A stretch of DNA of 64,000 nucleotides, from NCBI GenBank assembly GCA_007449985.2, contig VIIQ02000589.1, forward strand, positions 679,713 to 743,712, in the 5' to 3' direction. The first letter of the stretch is position 1, and each line of letters starts with the position of its first letter. Below the pieces are notes generated by a model. That model saw only the letters and a list, made by a program, of their open reading frames with translations, was not told where the DNA came from and searched no databases. Source of the DNA: Desmodesmus armatus (lineage: Eukaryota > Chlorophyta > Chlorophyceae > Sphaeropleales > Scenedesmaceae). Below are positions 60,152-64,000 of the stretch, piece after piece. Position numbers and translations under genes: made by a program.

Positions 60152-61382
60152 CTAGTGGTCCTGGCTTGTGGCTGCTGCCTGTTTGGTGAGTGGCAGGGTG
60201 GCTTCAAGACTGGTTGGCTGCTGCCTTTTCTTCTTGAGCTCCTGTATGGTGTGCTCAATCCTCTCGTCCAGAATGTACCTGGGAAGACGAGAGGGGAGGG
60301 GGGCAACCGAGTGAGTCAAGGCAGGGAGGGGGGGGGCAACATGAAGAGGAGGGGAACCATGTGTGGGCTTGGCAACTGTGACGCAGTCCATGTGGGCTTG
60401 GCAAGTGTGACGCAGTCCAACGCGCAGACAAGCATGGTCGGCAGTACAACCTTGAGTCCTTCACATACGGACAACAAGTCTGGCTGAACAGCCAACCAAC
60501 TGATGAGGCAGCTCGGTTTGGGGGGGGGGGGGGCAGCAGCAATGCCCATGTGTCCAGTCCTGCTACCTGTTGAGTTCGTCCTCGAGTGTGTTGAGCTTGT
60601 CGAGGCCGTGACCCTGGGGCTCAGGGGTGGGGAACTGGGGGGGGGGGGGACAACCAGCAAAAGCAGGCGGTGTAGGCAGGACCACGGGGGGGGGGGGGGG
60701 GTAAAAGGTGTGTTTCGACAGCTGCAGGAGTGGGAGTTGGTGGGGTAGCTGCAGCTCTGTTATGTAATACTCGGACCATTCAGACAAACACCTGGGGGTG
60801 CAGATGGTCTGAGGTGGTGAGGGAGTAATTCTTGAAGCTGGTGGTGTGGGGAGGGGGGTGTGTGTTGTAGGTGGTGGGGTGGGGGTGGTGGCTCCGTTCA
60901 TATGGCAGCTGGGGATGCATCACACATGATCAACACAATTACTAGAACGCACCCCGTCATTATACAACTGCGTTAGCTTCCATGAACTGAGCTCAGTAGG
61001 GGTGATCTATCAACTGGGTCTGCCTGCTGGCGCTGCCTGCTGTCACTTGGCTGACTTGGGCCCATCTAAACCGCATGGGCAGCATCTGCAGGTGTTACAT
61101 GACCAATACAGTACATGTAACATAAATAACTGGATACAAGAGCTGTCATGCACACTCACCACCCGCTTGACCCACTCCAAGTTGTCTGGATCCCTGGCAA
61201 AGCCGTAGCCGAACCAGATAGGCCACTGACAAATAGAACCCACTTGAACCTCTGCGAACGAACAATTGTGGTGTGAGACACTGCTGAACAACTGATGCTG
61301 CCTCGTTGCTGCTGTGGTTACGCATGATCGCACGCACCTCTAACGTCCTCCGGCTCAGGATGTTCTGGAAGTCTAAAGGCAT
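60152..61382 (-). CDS. Small (~126 aa) membrane-associated protein of unknown function
   Basis: Not recognised by name. Five exons: 61382-61338 (MPLDFQNILSRRTLE), 61251 to about 61157 (RFKWVLFVSG, then GYGFARDPDNLEWVKR in the next frame), 60837-60792 (FKNYSLTTSDHLHPQ), 60634-60567 (FPTPEPQGHGLDKLNTLEDE) and 60278-60152 (YILDERIEHTIQELKKKRQQ, then a low-complexity tail). Exon lengths sum to a multiple of three if exon 2 has one missing base near 61215 and its donor lacks a G. One hydrophobic segment (WVLFVSG to IWFGYG) and a C-terminal charged helix suggest a single-pass or peripheral membrane protein. The strong residue patterning across exon joins supports a real gene. Its stop lies only 105 bp before the 3-beta-HSD ATG, so the transcripts may overlap or be read through. 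Confidence 0.5.
60362..60419. repeat. 29-bp tandem duplication (one mismatch)
   Basis: TGTGGGCTTGGCAACTGTGA onward, ending CGCAGTCCA, at 60362-60390 and again at 60391-60419 with one substitution. It lies in the intron before the last exon of the small membrane protein gene. Confidence 0.9.
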
Positions 61383-61688
61383 GGCGTGTTTTGCTGCATC
61401 ATGGGTCAGCAGTTGTTATCGCTTGCAGTCGACAGCACTGAAGCATAGGATTGGAAAGGCCATGGATGACAAAGAGTGGGAGCTGTAGAAGTGGGGTGCG
61501 AGAGAACGCCACGTCTTCATTTCGTCGCACTGACCACTCACAATTCAGCTTGCACTGCGTGTTCGGCGTGCTTTCTTCAAAGAAACTTGACATTGACAGA
61601 TCACATCTGCAGAAAAGGCAAATCCAACTTTGCTTTATTGCCACAGGTGCCATAGTCGCATCCAACTCATTTCAGTCTGTATGGCTCA

Positions 61689-62107
61689 TCATGCTGCGTC
61701 CCGACTAGCAAGAGCACTGCTCTGAGGCATCGGCAGAAGACAGTAGCAGTAGCATAGGCCGCAGCACAGCTGACCACGGGACAGCAAGATGAACACACAG
61801 AGCAGGAACGGCATGGCTATCAACGCCCCCGGGGCGAAGGCGACGCCCCAGAACAACCAGGCAACGAAGAAACTGGTGATGAAGCCCCTGAAACGTGTGT
61901 GGTGGTGCTGCTGGTGGGGGAGAATGGGTGTGTTGGCATGTTGCAGCAGCAGCTGAGAAGGAATGCACAGAGAGAAATCAGTGCAAAGACGTATTTGTCA
62001 CCTTTAGTACGTTGGGAGTGCATCAGAGGCTGCATCATCTGCCTTGTCAAGTACCGCCATGCTGCTTTTGGTTTGGGGTTCCCTTCAGGGAGCAAGTGCA
62101 CGTGCAT
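61689..62107 (-). CDS. Possible tiny membrane protein (two exons)
   Basis: Low-confidence call. A start at 62107 (MHVHLLPEGNPKPKAAWRYL, then a Met/Gln-rich stretch) is followed by a likely donor, and a second segment at about 61890-61689 encodes FITSFFVAWLFWGVAFAPG and a second hydrophobic run ending AMPFLLCVFILLSRG. The splice phase does not fit without an indel. It may instead be an upstream exon of the 60152-61382 gene. Confidence 0.25.
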
Positions 62108-62515
62108 TGCTTCCCCCTTGGTGTCTGTCTGCCTCCTGATTGTGTCACTGTGTCACTACACATCAGCAACAGCAAGCGCACACTGTTGGCAGAGCAGTGC
62201 ATTGCGTGGCAACCGGCAAGGTGGTGCTGCAGTGTGTGATGTCCGAAATGCAAGTGCACGGCTGGCAGGCATCACTATCAACTGCACATCATCCCCCCCC
62301 CCTCCCCCCCCGGAACAGGTTAAAGGGGATCCCTCACAGGATTGCAGCTGAAGCTCCCCTGACGAATGTGAGGCCCTCGCAGTACCCAATGTCAGCATTC
62401 ACCTTCCTCCCCATCTCCTTAAAAATGCAGCTGCAGAGTCGCTACAATCAAAGCCCTGACGCCCATCCCCAGACCATCCTCGACCCCCCCCCTGCCCGCA
62501 TGTTATCCCCTTGCA

Positions 62516-62560
62516 GTGAAGCCGAAGCTTCCTGATGCCTTTGAGGCGCTGACCGCCCCC
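62516..62560 (+). repeat. Copy of CUL4 exon start
   Basis: GCAGTGAAGCCGAAGCTTCC, encoding VKPKLPDAFEALT, duplicates the start of the exon at 62698 (VKPKLPDDFEAST) about 180 bp upstream, then diverges into a C-rich tract. Confidence 0.9.
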
Positions 62561-62697
62561 GCCCCCGCCCCTCCCCAACTTCTGCATAATGCAGCTGAAG
62601 TAACCTGTCGCTCTGCTGTATCACCCGATCCTTTTGACCCCCCCCCCCATCCACACACACTCCATCACCCCCCCCCCTCTGTGTTCCCTCCCCGCAG

Positions 62698-64000
62698 TGA
62701 AGCCTAAGCTCCCTGATGACTTTGAGGCGTCCACCGGTCCAAGCTGCAGGCTGCAGTGCAGGCGGTGCACAACAAGCAGCCAGTGGCTACAAGCCTGGAG
62801 GAACTCTACAGGGTGAGGGGGGGGGGTACAGCACGGGAAACCAGACACACCCTGTGTGGTTTCTTTTGGGGGGGGGGGGGGAGGTGACATCTGCTTTGTG
62901 CATTGAGCAAGACTTGTCAGCGTGCGCAGTAGAGTCCTGGAGGGGGAGGGGGGTGACGCATTGAGCCTGGGCATTCAGCAGTGGCAGAACCTTTCACACG
63001 CGAAGCAGCCAGTGGCTACAAGCCTGGAGGAACTCTACAGGGTGAGCTGGGGGGGGGGGGGGGGATAAGGGCCCGGGGGGGGGGCTTGTTGCATTGAATC
63101 AGCGTTTGCATCCACAGCAGCAGAAGCATGGGTAGGGGGGGGGGGAGGTGAAAGGGCACATGCGTCGCAGATCATGGTGGTAGTTGTTGTTGTGGTGGTG
63201 GGGTATTGTCAGGGTGGTTGGACGTGAAAGGTGTGGTTTGCTTGAGGAGGAGGGGGTGGGGGCATATGGCATCGGGAGTGTTTTGTTGCATGTGTTTCGC
63301 TGCATCACCAGAGGCTTCACATGACCTTTAGCATGCAGCCGTGGCAAAGCCCCCCCCAGCCAAGCTCTACAACAACACAAAGTCAAGATCACAGTCCCTG
63401 ATCATGCTGTTGTGTACGCACGTGCGCCCCCCCCCCTCTTTACAGGCTGTTGAGGACCTGTGCATCAAGTGTTTCCCGAGTGTAAAGGGCCTTTGTGTGT
63501 ACCCCCCCCCTCCCCCCCCCCCCCCGCCCATTTACAGGCTGTTGAGGACCTTTGCATGCACCAGATGCAGGCCCGCTGTATGGCCGGCTGCAGGCTGAGT
63601 GTGACGCACACATTGGCACACAGCTGGGGCACTGCAGGACAGACACAGCTGGCACTACAGCATTCCTGGAGCAGGTGGTGGGGTGCGGGTGGGGTGGGGG
63701 CATGGGGGTGGGGGGTGGGGGGGATCATGGGGCCGGGGCGGTTGGGAGGGCCAGACTCAGCTGGCACCAACAGCATTCCTGGAGCAGGTGGGGGGGGTGG
63801 GGGGGGGGGGGGGGGGTGTGGGGGGGGTGTTGGGGGGGTGGGTGGGGGGGGTGTAGTGGGTGGTGGTGTGGTGGTGGTGGTGGTGGTGGTGGTGTGAGGG
63901 ATCACTGCAGATATATACGCAGGTGATGAACAGGTTGCATGTTGAGGTGCCTTTGTGTGTTGTGTTATTGCATGTGTGTGCTGAACCTGATCGCTGCTCC
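62698..64000 (+). CDS. CUL4: Cullin 4 (CUL4), N-terminal part, truncated by window edge
   Basis: CUL4 is the scaffold of CRL4 E3 ubiquitin ligases (with DDB1 and RBX1). Exon 62698-62812 encodes KPKLPDDFEAST and, in the next frame, SKLQAAVQAVHNKQPVATSL then EELYR; one T missing at about 62735 would restore Thr-Trp-Ser-Lys, matching the Trp-x-Lys-Leu of CUL4. Exon 63538-63674 encodes AVEDLCMHQMQAR and, after another missing base at about 63573, LYGRLQAECDAHIGTQL and FLEQV. This aligns with human CUL4A (KPKLP, NLEELYQAVENLC, NLYKQL, EDHIKAQI) without gaps. The start codon and earlier exon were not found. Each exon edge has a nearby copy, and G/C runs flank the junctions. Confidence 0.85.
63003..63045 (+). 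repeat. Copy of CUL4 exon end plus donor
   Basis: AAGCAGCCAGTGGCTACAAG through CTCTACAGG and GTGAG is an exact repeat of the end of the 62698-62812 exon, offset 229 bp, again followed by a long G run (63050-63063). Confidence 0.95.
63446..63480 (+). repeat. Copy of CUL4 exon acceptor and first codons
   Basis: TTTACAGGCTGTTGAGGACC occurs at 63439-63458 and again at the true junction (exon start 63538), 92 bp apart, each after a C run. The first copy encodes AVEDLCIK and then diverges. Confidence 0.95.
63667..63897 (+). repeat. G-rich tract with duplicated CUL4 exon end
   Basis: A G/T-rich stretch with many runs of 4-18 G follows the donor at 63675. A second copy of GCATTCCTGGAGCAGGTGG lies at 63772-63790. 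The tract ends in a (GGT)n run. It has high G-quadruplex potential on the transcribed-sense strand. Confidence 0.9.

Noticed and set aside
59191..60189. 332-codon plus-strand Pro/His/Ser-rich frame
   Set aside because: Antisense to the 3-beta-HSD exon 1 region and composed of C-run and CA-run translation.
62338..62380. Possible third copy of the CUL4 exon start
   Set aside because: GCAGCTGAAGCTCCCCTGA resembles the true start but needs a gap and several mismatches; too weak to list with the clear copy at 62516.

Overview
This window looks like nuclear DNA of a unicellular green alga, most likely a chlorophycean (I lean weakly to Sphaeropleales; lineage is inference). Genes are split by many short GT-AG introns. 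CAG/CTG runs encode poly-Gln and poly-Ala. TGTAA, the usual green-algal poly(A) signal, lies downstream of several stop codons. The gene set includes plastid proteins, an oil-body-associated protein, sterol synthesis, a trithorax-type methyltransferase and CUL4.

Layout. 1-612 (-): first exons of an oil-body-associated protein (OBAP/DUF1264), running off the left edge. 866-4559 (+): plastid-targeted-looking multi-pass membrane protein of unknown function. 5155-6069 (+): rubredoxin. 7528-9069 (-): plastoglobule fibrillin (PAP). 11545-16153 (-): secreted CAP/PR-1 domain joined to a B-type lectin. 16990-24261 (-): large low-complexity coiled-coil protein with a plant LEEFRRKK N-terminus. 25184-40058 (+): trithorax/ATX-like H3K4 methyltransferase with PHD, ePHD, Tudor-like, SAND/TDBD-like and SET/post-SET modules; one intron holds a LINE relic. 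41211-44901 (+): a second CAP-lectin gene. 47745-51102 (+): mitochondrial citrate synthase. 55018-60047 (-): sterol 3-beta-hydroxysteroid dehydrogenase/decarboxylase. 60152-61382 (-): small membrane-associated protein. 62698-64000 (+): N-terminus of cullin 4, cut by the right edge.

Two genome-scale patterns stand out. First, short segments spanning an exon-intron junction (end of exon plus 5' splice site, or 3' splice site plus start of exon) are repeatedly copied into the adjacent intron, one to five times, at roughly 90-260 bp spacing. This occurs in at least four genes: coiled-coil, ATX, 3-beta-HSD and CUL4. The copies have diverged and some carry stops, so simple assembly stutter is not a full explanation. 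Second, long G runs follow 5' splice sites and long C runs precede 3' splice sites on the sense strand of whichever gene is present.

A third pattern concerns accuracy. Conserved domains in five genes are interrupted by single missing bases, often in homopolymers. In 3-beta-HSD, adding back two bases makes all four exon phases fit. I read these as probable uncorrected sequencing deletions rather than five pseudogenes.

The genes are unrelated in function and form no operon. Two divergent pairs (OBAP/membrane protein; coiled-coil/ATX) probably share bidirectional promoter regions.
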